A stretch of 64,000 bases of DNA from Prostheceraeus crozeri (lineage: Eukaryota > Platyhelminthes > Polycladida > Euryleptidae), in NCBI GenBank assembly GCA_907163375.1, contig CAJQUW010006111.1, positions 242,001 through 306,000 on the forward strand. Reading direction: 5' to 3'. Both the position numbers and the translations under genes were made by a program. Each line of letters starts with the position of its first letter. Position 1 is the first letter of the stretch. A model generated the notes under the pieces. It was not told the origin of the DNA. It ran no database searches and was given only the letters and a program-made list of their open reading frames with translations. Shown in pieces: positions 47,652-58,300 of this stretch.

Positions 47652-48155
47652 CACAGAATTAGATTGTTTAAGCGCATCACTGATTCAAACAGATGGCACA
47701 TGCAGGAACTTAACAAGTGGGCAGAAAGAAATTTTTAATGCCTTGCAGAGATAGGAAAAATAGTCGTGCGTCGCTTGCGGATTGCTCTGAATTCCTTCAA
47801 AATGCTCCGATCGCTACGATTCCTTCAGATTCGAACAATTCAGATCATTGCGCAAAAGTTTTCTCGATAATGCTGGGTCCTTCCGATCATTTTAAAAAAG
47901 TTAGCAGGCGCATGAAAAGACGTTCACAAACTTCTCTGTACAACTTGACATCGTCTGTGTCTCTTGGCTGTGTGATCCGGTTGATAACAGTCACTGAAAC
48001 TTTGCACAATTTGGCGTGTTTAATGTTGAATTGGCTGCTCATTGTTCGATTGCTATGGTATTTAGTCAGCAGATTGTGCCATTTCATTTACGTTACATGT
48101 TCCAATGCTTCCCTTCTAGTCAAACGGAAGAAGAGACGACCTGTCTAATTCTGTG
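47652..48155 (-). mobile_element. Inverted-repeat MITE, family C copy 2, inverted
   Basis: The reverse complement of this 504-bp block aligns along its whole length with 42082-42601, bounded by CACAGAATTAG at both ends. The left copy has about 17 extra bases near 42555-42571. Flanks are GGGATTTC and GCCCCCGT, so no target duplication is left. The 143-codon plus-strand frame (47717-48148) falls inside the element, and the counterpart in the other copy does not keep it open, so I do not treat it as a gene. Confidence 0.85.
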
Positions 48156-48690
48156 GCCCCCGTGGCTGGCTCTGTCTGCTGCTCTTCTCACTGTGAATGA
48201 AGAAAACGAGTCGGAAATAGAAATCAAAGTTGAGAATTGCTTCACATTTGTGAAAGGGAAAGGTTTGTCGCATGAAGTCAAACAATGGACATTTCACCTC
48301 AAATGTCTTTAAGATTGAAGCAATTATGCAAAGCAATGACAGTTTAATTATTGTTCAAGTTTCATTTTATTGTCTCCGCGTTTTTGTAGACAACACCCCG
48401 AGGGAATGCTGTGAGCATTTACACCAATAATTCTGTCATTTCACTTCTTGTGTAGTCAGGCAGTCGGGATATTGACAAAGCGCGCGATTTCACGTCACAA
48501 AGCGGCCTTGTATTCGATTCACATCCGTCCTCAACATTCGTCATCAACACCTGAGTCTTTGTAGCCAAGGTAGTGAGACCTCTGCTGCGGTTAACTTCAG
48601 ATTTCTTCATAATCCAATGCCAGCAACTTTCAAGACTGTTGACTTTGCTGTTATGTTGGAAACAATGTTCAAAGACACAACCATGCATTA
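48156..48690. other. Unassigned sequence
   Basis: No supported feature. A minus-strand frame (48419-48730) contains DVKSRALSISRL, a reading often given by repeat sequence, but I cannot assign it. Confidence 0.35.
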
Positions 48691-48693
48691 ATA

Positions 48694-49379
48694 ATGATTG
48701 TCGATTGGACTGTAAAAAATAAATGTTCACAAATATTTATATCTCTGAGAAAGGGTCATGATTGGGAACCATTGCGTATTGCAAATATCGAACTGAAAAG
48801 CAAAATTCATTTTCTTGGTGTTGTATTAGATCAAACTCTTTACTGGGACGACCATACTAGTGGTATTGTTAAGAAGGCATCGTCACGTCTCTCAGTGCTG
48901 AGAAGACTGAAACCATTCCTTGATGTAAATGATCTCATTATGGTATACAACAACTACATCAGGAATATCCTGGAGTATGCTGCCCCACTCTTCGTCGGCA
49001 TCGGGTCTACGGCGTCAAAGGAACTATAGTCCACTCAAGGTAGAGCTCATAGAATAATATGTGGCACGTCACAGTGCATGTGTGGAAATTTCATCCCATT
49101 GGACTATCGCCGAATTATGCTGGCCTTGAAGCTCTTCACAGCATTGGTAAAAGACAATCAGCACCCCCTAAACTTCATTACTTCTCAAAAACCTACCGTG
49201 CTCCGAAATGCATGACCGCAATGAGAAGAAATTCATTCTTTCCAACAGTGATTCGCATCCATAATAGCGGATTTTGTTAACTTGCTTCTTATTTGACTTG
49301 CTTTATATTGTGTTTGTTCAGCCTCACGATTCTCATTATTGAGGCTCATCATGAAATAAACGATTATTATTATTATTAT
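48694..49379 (+). pseudogene. LINE family B copy 2
   Basis: One frame reads KIHFLGVVLDQTLYWDDHTS, VKKASSRLSVLRRLKPF and MVYNNYIRNILEYAAPLFVG, the region after the RT palm in CR1/L2-like elements. After a stop at 49027 it continues as GRAHRIICGTSQ and NFIPLDYRRIMLALKLF. The 3-prime end carries GCCTCACGATTCTCATTATT and TGAGGC (a 6-bp stem), then AAATAAACG and (ATT)n to about 49379. Same family as 26471-27016 but with a longer 5-prime part. Confidence 0.85.
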
Positions 49380-49588
49380 AAGTACATTAATAAATTTAGG
49401 TAATAGGTCCATTCATTGGTTAGTTATAGAGAGTTTCTGACTCGATATAATTTATTGGTCAAAAGTAAAAGTAAAATTGACTTTGGCACAGCGTGACGGG
49501 CCTTCGGCGTCCAGCGCCTTCTTAACGGTCGATGGTCAAATGGCGGTCAGCATGCTTGGTGTGAAGATTTGTAAAGAAGTGAATGGCA

Positions 49589-49930
49589 CTAAGAATTGTG
49601 TTGCTTGTTGAATGTGAGGTGATCAAAGTGAGAAGGCAGACTATAGCAAGGTAATTCATGTCTTCTATTGATTGTTGGCTTCAAGTGTGTAATAGCTTTT
49701 TCTTCACTGAATGTTGTGTCTCGAGTGTTCGTCAGCTTAGCAATGAAATCGACCTGAAAATCCTCGATGCTACCTAGATCATTATGTTTGCTTTTAACAT
49801 GCTCATAGAGAGACCATAGAGGTCCATTCATTAGTGCTGCTGAATTCACAGCTGTTTTTGCACGAGGATTGTGATTATAGTTCGTAGTGAGTGCTACGAA
49901 GCCTTCATAGCTAGGGCTGGCTTGTCGATG
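49589..49930 (-). pseudogene. Possible Penelope-like GIY-YIG C-terminal relic
   Basis: The minus-strand frame reads LYEHVKSKHNDLGSIEDFQV, FIAKLTNTRDTTFSEEKAI and THLKPTINRRHELP. The pattern H..(x)KHN, a hydrophobic strand, R....E..AI, then LKP.INR..EL is like the C-terminal half of the GIY-YIG nuclease of Penelope-like elements. The open reading extends back to about 49930, but the YIG motif itself is not seen. Other GIY-YIG-bearing elements are possible. Confidence 0.45.
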
Positions 49931-50546
49931 CTGATAAAGTAATGATCCATAGACAATTCTTTACTCACATACAGTTTCAAGGCGTACTCGATCTCAAGTA
50001 GAGTTTCGGACTCTCACATTTAAGCATGAATGAGTTTTGTAAGAATCATGTGCTCGCTAGACTATCGGTCGTAAAATTATTCCATCTCTTGAGTTATTAC
50101 GCGCATTGCTGCTCAATCTTTTTAATACAAAATATATGATCAAAGTCAGAGTATTCGACTGTTTACCCGACAGACGATAAATGTTTTGGATAGAAATTGG
50201 TGAAAATGATCGTTGTTGCACTTTATCGGGAACTCTTGCTTATTCGGAGCAGCAGTAACCTTGTACATAGAAATCGAGAAATCAAATGATGTCTGACGGT
50301 GTAAGTTGAGCAGCTGTCTGTGTTAATAAACATCTTACTGAGACACCAGCTTTGATGACGCCGGCCCCGGCCGGTTGCAACCCGGGTACAAGGTCCTCTT
50401 GCATTGTGCCAAAATATAGGAACAAAACCCAAGCCCAAGTTTAAATAAATGAATGAAATCAAGTAAACAAAGTGTATTCTTTGTATTTTGTGCTAACATA
50501 AAGATTCTTCTATAAGCCAAAATTCCTATTGGGCCCATGAGAAGTG
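49931..50546. other. Unassigned sequence
   Basis: There is a short GC-rich patch at 50360-50390 (GGCCCCGGCCGGTTGCAACC) and otherwise ordinary AT-rich DNA. No supported gene. Confidence 0.35.
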
Positions 50547-50948
50547 CAGTGTAAACCGTAGACAGACAATCATCCTACAAAATCAACCGACGATTGTCAC
50601 CTCCAATATCCTGCGATATCCGATGAATTTGTAGGTTCTCCACTGACATCGAAACAAATGCTTTGTATGCAAATTAACTAAGCAAAAACTGTTGAATATT
50701 GATTGATATTTTCGATTAGTGATTGCTTGACTCCTGGGCAATCTGTATTATTGTGTGGCAAAACCATGATTTATTTTGACATAATTTTTGATCAAATTTA
50801 AGCTATAATTCATTGCTATTCATTTTGTCGCTTTTTGTCAGCTATTGTAGGTATTCAGTGGCAATCATCCTACAAGAACTAACAATAACTGACAAAATAG
50901 ATTTTGTAGGATAAAAGTCTGTCAATTGTGAGTCAACGGCTTACAGTG
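50547..50948. mobile_element. Inverted-repeat DNA element with CAC/GTG-type ends
   Basis: The left end CAGTGTAAACCGTAGAC and the right end, read inverted, CACTGTAAGCCGTTGAC match well. The repeat goes on inward with CATCCTACAAAATC at 50571-50584, matched inverted at 50899-50912 as TATCCTACAAAATC. Length is 402 bp with no frame. CACTG starts are typical of CACTA/CMC-type elements. The 4-base flanks AGTG and TGTG agree at three positions, too weak to fix the target duplication. Confidence 0.65.
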
Positions 50949-52111
50949 TGTGGTGTTATTTGGAAGCGCTTTATTATTGCAATAATTGTAATTAGTAGCC
51001 TAAGTATATGTATTACGTCATGAAGTTTTCTTTTAATTTAACCGACACTAATATACCGAATAATTGGAGACCTTTGATTTAATGATGATTGAGTTACACA
51101 TTGCTCATAGCAAAGCAATTGTTTTCATTTTATCATTCAGAAATATAAACAAACTTGATAAATATAATAGCTTCGCAGTAAGTGTATGGCTAAACATATT
51201 TAGAATGAGAAATCGGAATGAATCTATTTTCGATGAATGTCGGCTATGGCAGAAAGTTAAGGGTTCGAAGATAACTGCGAAGATGTAAAATATACGGAAT
51301 ATATAAAAATTCAATATGCACAAATGCAACAAAATACATGTAAACTTACAGTAGATACAATATGCATTAACTTTCAATGCTCGGTATTGTCAAGCCCAGA
51401 ATGAATAGCTAATAATCACAAGTGTTTCATTTTAGAAATATTCTGTGAATCCAGTGGAAATTTGATAAAATATCAGAACTTTATGCTCTTATCCTGTAGC
51501 TCTCCTAATAATCAAATCAAAATATTAATATTTGTAACTTGATCTGTATATATTCAGCATTAATAGAAGACACAATGTTCAACGTTGGTGGCCACACTGT
51601 GGTATATAATGACACAAGCAGCACGCTTCGAGTCTGGCTTCGCATCATTGCTTCGCCTTGCGTTCATTGGTTCTTCAGGACTAGTTTTGGCCTTTGGGAT
51701 ATTTTTGGATGAAGTGCATATATAATCGGAGATCGTTGACAATCTCATTCCGTTTATCCTTTTAGTCAGCGTGGTATGAAACAGGAATTCAATGCGCATT
51801 ATAACATCTCTCATCTGAATACCTCGGTGAAGGTTGAATGAATCACAAACCTTTCCTAGTGACGAAATTCGACATGTAACGGCTCTGTAAAGGCGTTAAT
51901 TCCTATCCAAGCGTCCAGGCCAATGTCTCATTGTAGCAATCCTCTTCCCGTTTTCTTTGTATTAGATATGATCAAACATTCCGACGGTCGGCTCATGTAT
52001 CTGTCAATTCGTTGAATTTTCAAAAATAGACGAAATTTGATAGATTTAATGAGGAATGCTAATAAGCAAATGATTGTTGAAAATTAGACAGACGTTTTAA
52101 TAAGGTCATTA
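50949..52111. other. Unassigned sequence
   Basis: AT-rich DNA without supported features. Frames at 51064-51377 and 51560-51814 show no motif. Confidence 0.35.
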
Positions 52112-52361
52112 TCATCTCAAAGATTTCCTTGAAAGTCGTTGAGTTACATTCAATGTTTCTCGCCGAGCAACAGGCTGCTGTGGAACGCACAAGTCACAAA
52201 GAGTGCGTCTAGAGGTTGCATTCTGTACAGTAATAGATACAAAGTTCCAGAGGTTTGTTTTAAATACAGCGAAGCAAATATCGCCGTCTTGTCGCACTGT
52301 TATTGTAGCATTGTACAATGAGGGACTTTCGATTCGTGAATAAAGGGCAGTTGCCAACATA
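52112..52361 (-). CDS. Possible F5/8C (fucolectin-type) exon fragment
   Basis: The minus-strand frame runs about 80 codons and reads LYNATITVRQDGDICFAVFK then WNFVSITVQNATSRRTLCDL CV. In the fucolectin/tachylectin form of the F5/8C fold the last strands follow the pattern (G)RYV.I......LTLCEV.V. WNFVSI and TLCDLCV fit that. The upstream edge is cut by the hAT-like insertion at 52370, and no clean splice sites are seen. Only about 50 residues resemble the domain, so a chance match is possible. Confidence 0.28.
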
Positions 52362-52369
52362 ATCAGGAA

Positions 52370-53169
52370 CATAGAGTAGGGATATATAGGTAGAGTGTCG
52401 ACTCAAACAAGTATCTGTATACAGTGAAAATTTTTATATGAAAAGATTCAGTTTGTTGCGGAGATTACGTTCCTGTGGTACAAAAAATTATTTGAGCACT
52501 TTTGAAAAACGTCAAAATTTTGCCAATTTAAATACTACTGAGATGTTTCCCCGTTGTAAGTAGTATAAAGCAAGTTGAATATCAAAAGGAATGAATATTT
52601 GATAATAAGCATCGTAACTAAGCGGAAATCAAGCTGATTATCAAGGGAATTTCATGATCCGTATTATAATGGAAGTATTCATGAAAAAGTCGCGATATTA
52701 TTCGTACTTTCTTGGTTGAAATCTCAAGTTTTTAATTCAATTTTCACCGGCATGATTTTATGATTCACTAAATTCATGTTTCACTTCTTGAATCTGAATA
52801 GTAATGTGGACCCATTTACATCTTTCAAAGTTAATTGAAATCATTGTCTTTGATTATGTGATTTTGCCCTGCCAGTGGCAGGTTGCCTGATCACGCTTAA
52901 GAAGATTCTCTTGAGGTTCAGCAGGAAAGTAATAGCTCAAGTCAGTTTAACAGTTGCCAATTTAACAAACATTACCTCTCCAAGGCTGTCAGACACGGAC
53001 AGGGATTCCGTTGTAACTTCTTCAAAAATGCATAAATGCGCATATCTCACATTTGGAAACAATTCCGACTGTATCTCCTCTGAGTTCCTTTAATAAAATC
53101 GAAAGTGTATACACATTGGGGATTTAATAAATGCGGAGTTACCACTCTACCTAGTACACCTACTCTATG
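52370..53169. mobile_element. Non-autonomous hAT-like element, family A copy 3, perfect TSD
   Basis: ATCAGGAA flanks both ends (52362-52369 and 53170-53177). The left end is CATAGAGTAGGGATATATAG and the right end, read inverted, is CATAGAGTAGGTGTACTAGG; both go on as GTAGAGTG...ACTC. Length is 800 bp with no coding frame. This is the best reference copy for family A (others at 2148-3275 and 7579-8374). Confidence 0.93.
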
Positions 53170-53177
53170 ATCAGGAA

Positions 53178-53685
53178 ATATATGTTTTTGGCTTCTGCAT
53201 ACTACTAACTTGCTCAGAATGTTTTTTTAATATAACTTCCAATGCGCGCATGTTATGAAGATTCGTTTCTCATGCAATAATCACAAGTGTCTGCAAAGTC
53301 TTGCCATATCTGTAAATCCCATAGAAATATACTGTTTATCTGAAGTTGACTAGAATGGAAATTGACTCAAGGTCACGGCACATCCGGGGGAACTAAGTTG
53401 GGGCATGAAGAACCAATGAAAAGCTTAGAATCGCACATGTGACTGATTCTAACCCAATCATACCGTTGACAAGCGAATCTAAGTGAAAATGCGTGCGATT
53501 TATGTGCCACTATTGTGCATTGCATGAAGCTTTACTTCCATTCTAGAAGCGTTATTGTTATAAATTTCTATGGTAAATCCAGAGGTTCAATGGCTGGCTA
53601 TGATCATGACACAAATCAAACCGAAGACGAGGTGATATCTATGCTCCATAGCTAGTCAGTAAATCTCATAGATGCTAACAAAACA
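53178..53685. other. Unassigned sequence
   Basis: No supported feature between the hAT-like copy and the mariner-like MITE. Confidence 0.35.
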
Positions 53686-53687
53686 TA

Positions 53688-54101
53688 GAGTGTGTCTCAA
53701 ATGTAGGCTAACAGTTGATTTTACACTTGGAAATCTATGTTAGCTGCCGCATTGACCATGGACATCTGAATCGGCTCAACATTGTATTTTATGCATTTGC
53801 GTTCGTGAATTTTGTGCAACTTTATTCATGGATCATTAATCGACTTCTCGTTATCGGCATACTTTCAAATTGAGTTGTAGTGAATCAAATATCATGTAAA
53901 CATGAAAGAATGGAGAAGACAAGATTTTATGATATGATTTGCGCGATACCAACTGTAAAACAGCATGAAATTTTTTCGCCTTATGAATACAACGCTTATT
54001 AGCTATCTGTGTCATCGTGAAGCATAGATTTTCATAACAATTATCATAGCATAGAGTTTCAATGTCAAGTTTGACTGTTAGCCTACATTTGAAACACTCT
54101 G
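53688..54101. mobile_element. mariner-like MITE
   Basis: The left end GAGTGTGTCTCAAATGTAGG and the right end, read inverted, CAGAGTGTTTCAAATGTAGG go on together as CTAACAGT. The element lies between TA dinucleotides (53686-53687 and 54102-54103); the left end has lost CA. A further inner match (GAAATCTATG against GAAACTCTATG) follows. Terminal sequence, TA site and 414-bp length fit a non-autonomous Tc1/mariner element. Confidence 0.82.
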
Positions 54102-54103
54102 TA

Positions 54104-54892
54104 CATCTGCTTCTATGGAAAGGTGCGTTCACACTATCACGGTAACGATGGAGCACCAGGGGTTGATATTACAGATGTGACAATATCCTAAAACAAGAAG
54201 GGGTATCAGGTCGCCGTTAGGTGATTGGTTTCGTCGAATAACTGCTTGATTGGTCTGTGATGATAATGGAGTTATTTGAATGCCTTCTGAACTTCCAATG
54301 TTGCCTTCATCCACCGTAAGGAAAGCGTCGTATAGTCAGTGATGCAAGTTTACTTAAATTATCAGGACTTGAGAGCTCCTAGGCTTCTAGAGCATTCGTA
54401 GGCTTATTTCGAATGTCTTGGAGAACTGAGCATTTTTATATAAACGCATAAATATGTTATCTTGCGTCTGTTATTCGTCTCAGTTCTCGAATATCTCATG
54501 TTAACCTATCATGCGACTAGTAAAGCTTATGTTTGAGAAATAGATAATGATAATTAATAAGACAGTGCGCGATGCACCGAATTTCGCTCAAATTATATCT
54601 TCTACTGCATATTTTCAATTAGAATTAATTTATTTCATCTGTTATCCTAGTCACAGCAAATTGGAGAGAAGAATATTTTGAGCAATCAGGGAAGTATTGT
54701 TCAATTCCATTTATCAATTCAAATGAAACTTAAAATTTCTGTATTATGGAACTCAAACATTTTGAAAATGACGGCTATATCATAAAGCGACCGATGCATT
54801 TTCTGATGCTGAAAAAATTGACGAAAAAGAGATAATCAAAGGTCATGATGAATTAGTTTAGGGTACGAAGTTTCGTTTCTGAGTCTGATGGG
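54104..54892. other. Unassigned sequence
   Basis: No supported gene or element before the 35-bp array. Confidence 0.35.
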
Positions 54893-56062
54893 TACCCTGA
54901 TTGCGCACTCATCAGGAATCTCATGCGTATCCTGATTGCGCACTCATCAGGAATCTCATGCGTATCCTGATTGCGCACTCATCAGGAATCTCATGCGTAT
55001 CCTGCTTGCGCACTCATCAGGAATCTCATGCGTACCATGATTGCGCACTCATGACGAATCTCATGCGTATCCTGATTGCGCACTCATCAGGAATCTCATG
55101 CGTATCCTGCTTGCGCACTCATCAGGAATCTCATGCGTATCCTGCTTGCGCACTCATCAGGAATCTCATGCGTACCCTGATTGCGCACTCTCCTGGAATC
55201 TCATGCGTACCCTGATTGCGCACTCATCAGGAATCTCATGCGTACCCTGATTGCGCACTCATGACGAATCTCATGCGTATCCTGCTTGCGCACTCATCAG
55301 GAATCTCATGCGTATCCTGATTGCGCTCTCATCAGGAATCTCATGCGTATCCTGCTTGCGCACTCACCAGGAATCTCATGCGTACCCTGATTGCGCACTC
55401 ATCAGGAATCTCATGCGTATCCTGATTGCGCTCTCATCAGGAATCTCATGCGTATCCTGCTTGCGCACTCACCAGGAATCTCATGCGTATCTTGATTGCG
55501 CACTCATCAGGAATCTCATGCGTACCATGATTGCGCACTCATGAGGAATCTCATGCGTATCTTGATTGCGCACTCATCAGGAATCTCATGCGTACCCTGG
55601 TTGCGCTCTCATCAGGAATCTCATGCGTACCCTGATTGCGCACTCATGACGAATCTCATGCGTACCCTGATTGCGCACTCATCAGGAATCTCATGCGTAC
55701 CATGATTGGGCACTCATGACGAATCTCATGCGTATCTTGATTGCGCACTCATCAGGAATCTCATGCGTGCCATGATTGCGCACTCATGAGGAATCTCATG
55801 CGTATCTTGATTGCGCACTCATCAGGAATCTCATGCGTACCCTGGTTGCGCTCTCATCAGGAATCTCATGCGTACCCTGGTTGCGCTCTCATCAGGAATC
55901 TCATGCGTACCCTGATTGCGCACTCTCCAGGAATCTCATGCGTACCCTGATTGTGCACTCTCCAGGAATCTCATGCGTACGCTGATTGCGCTGTCATCAG
56001 GAATCTCATGCGCACCCTGATTGCGCACTCATCAGGAATCTCATGCGCACCCTGCTTGCTGC
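54893..56062. repeat. 35-bp minisatellite with higher-order structure, about 33 units
   Basis: The unit starts TACCCTGATTGCGCACTCAT and continues CAGGAATCTCATGCG. The 35-bp period is not a multiple of three, and the unit has no stop in any plus frame, so translations repeat every 35 codons with the three frames joined. Variants mark larger periods: a set starting at 55491 recurs at 55736 (245 bp, 7 units), and the GCGCTCTCATCAGG variant at 55321 recurs at 55426 (105 bp, 3 units). The array ends 7 bp from the stop of the minus-strand frame at 56069. Confidence 0.96.
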
Positions 56063-56068
56063 ACCTGT

Positions 56069-56316
56069 TTAGTATACAGGCTGTCCAATTATTCCCTCAA
56101 CCTTCGATCCGTCCGAAATATTCTCGGCATCTGGTAACATTGTCACATCACAGAGAGACAACTTGGAGTCGAGTAACATCGACGTGTTTCCTTTCTTGCT
56201 AGTAATTTGTAGATAACGGTGACATTGCTCCGTATCTTTCTCCATATCATAACGCTCAGGCATGTTGAAGAAAGAATCAAAAATATATTCTTCCTTTTGT
56301 ATATTAAGTTTAATTA
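56069..56316 (-). CDS. Candidate host exon, possible F5/8C (fucolectin-type) end
   Basis: The minus-strand reading is VIKLNIQKEEYIFDSFFNMP, then EQCHRYLQITSKKG, LLDSKLSLCDVTMLPDAE and finally GIIGQPVY before a stop at 56069. A pyrimidine-rich acceptor (TTTTTTAACCGTGCAG) sits just upstream. The composition is protein-like, and C..RYLQI followed by LSLCDV resembles the closing strands of fucolectin-type F5/8C domains (C..GRYV.I...LTLCEV). A donor-like AAG|GTTGAG just after SDGSK could end the exon earlier. No start or partner exon was found. Confidence 0.35.
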
Positions 56317-58300
56317 CTGCACGGTTAAAAAATTTGATGAATCCAGAAACGGAAGAAATCAAAGTTAAAACAACCTACCATTGGAAAAATCGTGTAATAA
56401 ATCAGGTTGTTTCAAGTCCAGAGCAGTGATCGGGCCAGCTGCGAAAATCTGTGAAAATGTTTAAAAAAATGAATTCGCTGCGAAAAATTGAACCTAGTAA
56501 TTCTTACGTTTAAATGAAACTGTTGTCTAATAGAATATACACTGGTCTACAGGATGGAAAATGCAAACTAATGACAACTAATTGGCATGTCATTCATTAT
56601 GCTATCATTTATAGTTGAAGCTTCATATTATTCACAGTGTCTTACATCTTGTAACAGGTTTACAATCAAAAATTACTTGTGCAAAAATTTTGAGGAGCTG
56701 CGAAAAAAATGGAAAAAACTCTGGCCCGATCATTGGTCCAGAGTGTATGAACATAAATTAATACAACTAATAATATAACTCCTATGGGACGGGAAATAAA
56801 TCAAAACTTAAAATACTATGCAATTCTAAAAGAATATATTAAAAATCCACCGCTTTGTCCACTGATATTAACAATTCATTGTAACTTTTTACCATTTTTT
56901 GTTGCATATCTTCATAATTTCTGTTTGCATCAATTCCATTAGAACTATGATAAATACTACGGGTTTAATTACTTGGAAGCAGTGGCAAAATTGAATGAAA
57001 GGAGGCCTTTGCAAGTCTGTTTCAAATTAATTAGCGCCATTAGAATTTTCTTAGTACTCTATCAAGTTTACTTTGTTTTCTAGAAAATATGAACATTTAT
57101 TATATAAGATAGAGACTAAAAAAAATAAAAAAATACGGTAAATAAAATCGTTTATAAGTGTTAATTCATTTCCCTTCCCGTCTTTAGTTGAGTCGACTAG
57201 CCTTTATACGTATTTCAGTCCCTACTCTGTACTGTAGTAGGTTACTCTATGTTGTTAGTATTAATTTGCATTCATTCGTTCATGACTTTTAATTACCTAA
57301 TTATTTGCAGGATTCTCCACCAGGGTAATTTGTTTAACTTTGGTATCTTCCGTTTCCTTGATCCTTCGAATTTTTTGACCGTGTCGTGTCGTAATTCAAT
57401 TCAAGATTTTGCAGCTTTAATTGACTGTCTGTTACATTACAATCTAGAACGCGAAAAAAATGATATCTTGTTTAGCCTACACCTCAGTAAGTGCTTCGGT
57501 GCACCGGTGCCATGAGGTGCGGCTAGCCCACAATCGCTTGCTTATCCCAATTATCTCCTGATTAGAATGAGAAAGTTCGCGGAGTTGGCTTCATTCTTCA
57601 CAACTTTAATGTTTCATCTGAGAAGATAAGGTAAACAAACCAAGTGAAATATCAATAAGTAAATAGCTTTCCATCATCGGTGCCGCCACAGACGATGACA
57701 GTTTACCTTACATAGACGGATGTTGAGAGTTGACCTCGTCATCTACGAACCTTTTGAAAATCATTGAGGCGAGTTTTCATCACTTTGACCATCATCAGCT
57801 CACGCACGCATAATCACCTTTAATTGCTTGATGGTTGTTGTCGAGTTTGAAGTGAAGTAATATTGAGTTCAAATAATCAACATCTTCAACCTCTTGTCTC
57901 ACTGCTTTTCAATGGTTTTTCCTGCCTTGTGAAATAACCTCTTGATTATGTTTGATTTGACTTTGATTTCAGTTGTTAAGTCAATATATTTTTGTGTTGA
58001 AACAAGGCATCGTAAATAGAAGGCGTTTGTTCTTCCTTTTGTAAAAGTATTTTTCCTGCAGAAACTTTGTTAATACAAACTCCGTGTCACTATAGAAACA
58101 CATGTTTGACTTCCAAATAGAAACTTAATAATTCAACAAAAATAACATGAAATATATTAAATGGAAGAATACAAAACGCAATAGAGATAATGGAAAGTTC
58201 GTTCTTGTGAAGTAATGGCTGTTGTTTGAGGATTTTTAATAGCTTTTATGCAAAATTCTTCATTGTTTTGTAAGAATTGAATGTTTCTGTTAATTTTTCT
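56317..58300. other. Unassigned sequence, possibly intronic
   Basis: AT-rich DNA. An 88-codon plus-strand frame (57249-57515) has an acceptor-like TTATTTGCAG at 57302-57311 but no family features, and I do not call it. Confidence 0.35.

Noticed and set aside
47717-48148. 143-codon plus-strand frame
   Set aside because: It lies within the inverted-repeat element. The homologous part of the copy at 42.1 kb does not keep it open.
42082-48155. One 6-kb transposon with 500-bp terminal inverted repeats
   Set aside because: Each arm is a complete small element with its own inverted ends, and the left arm has its own target duplication. The interior has no transposase or other element genes.
54901-56202. 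Repetitive proteins encoded by the 35-bp array
   Set aside because: All three plus frames are equally open because the 35-bp unit lacks stops; no promoter, start preference or flanking coding sequence supports translation.
57249-57515. 88-codon frame with an acceptor-like TTATTTGCAG inside, as a next exon after 41892
   Set aside because: The phase needed after 41892 meets a stop soon, no donor is convincing, and the product shows no family resemblance.
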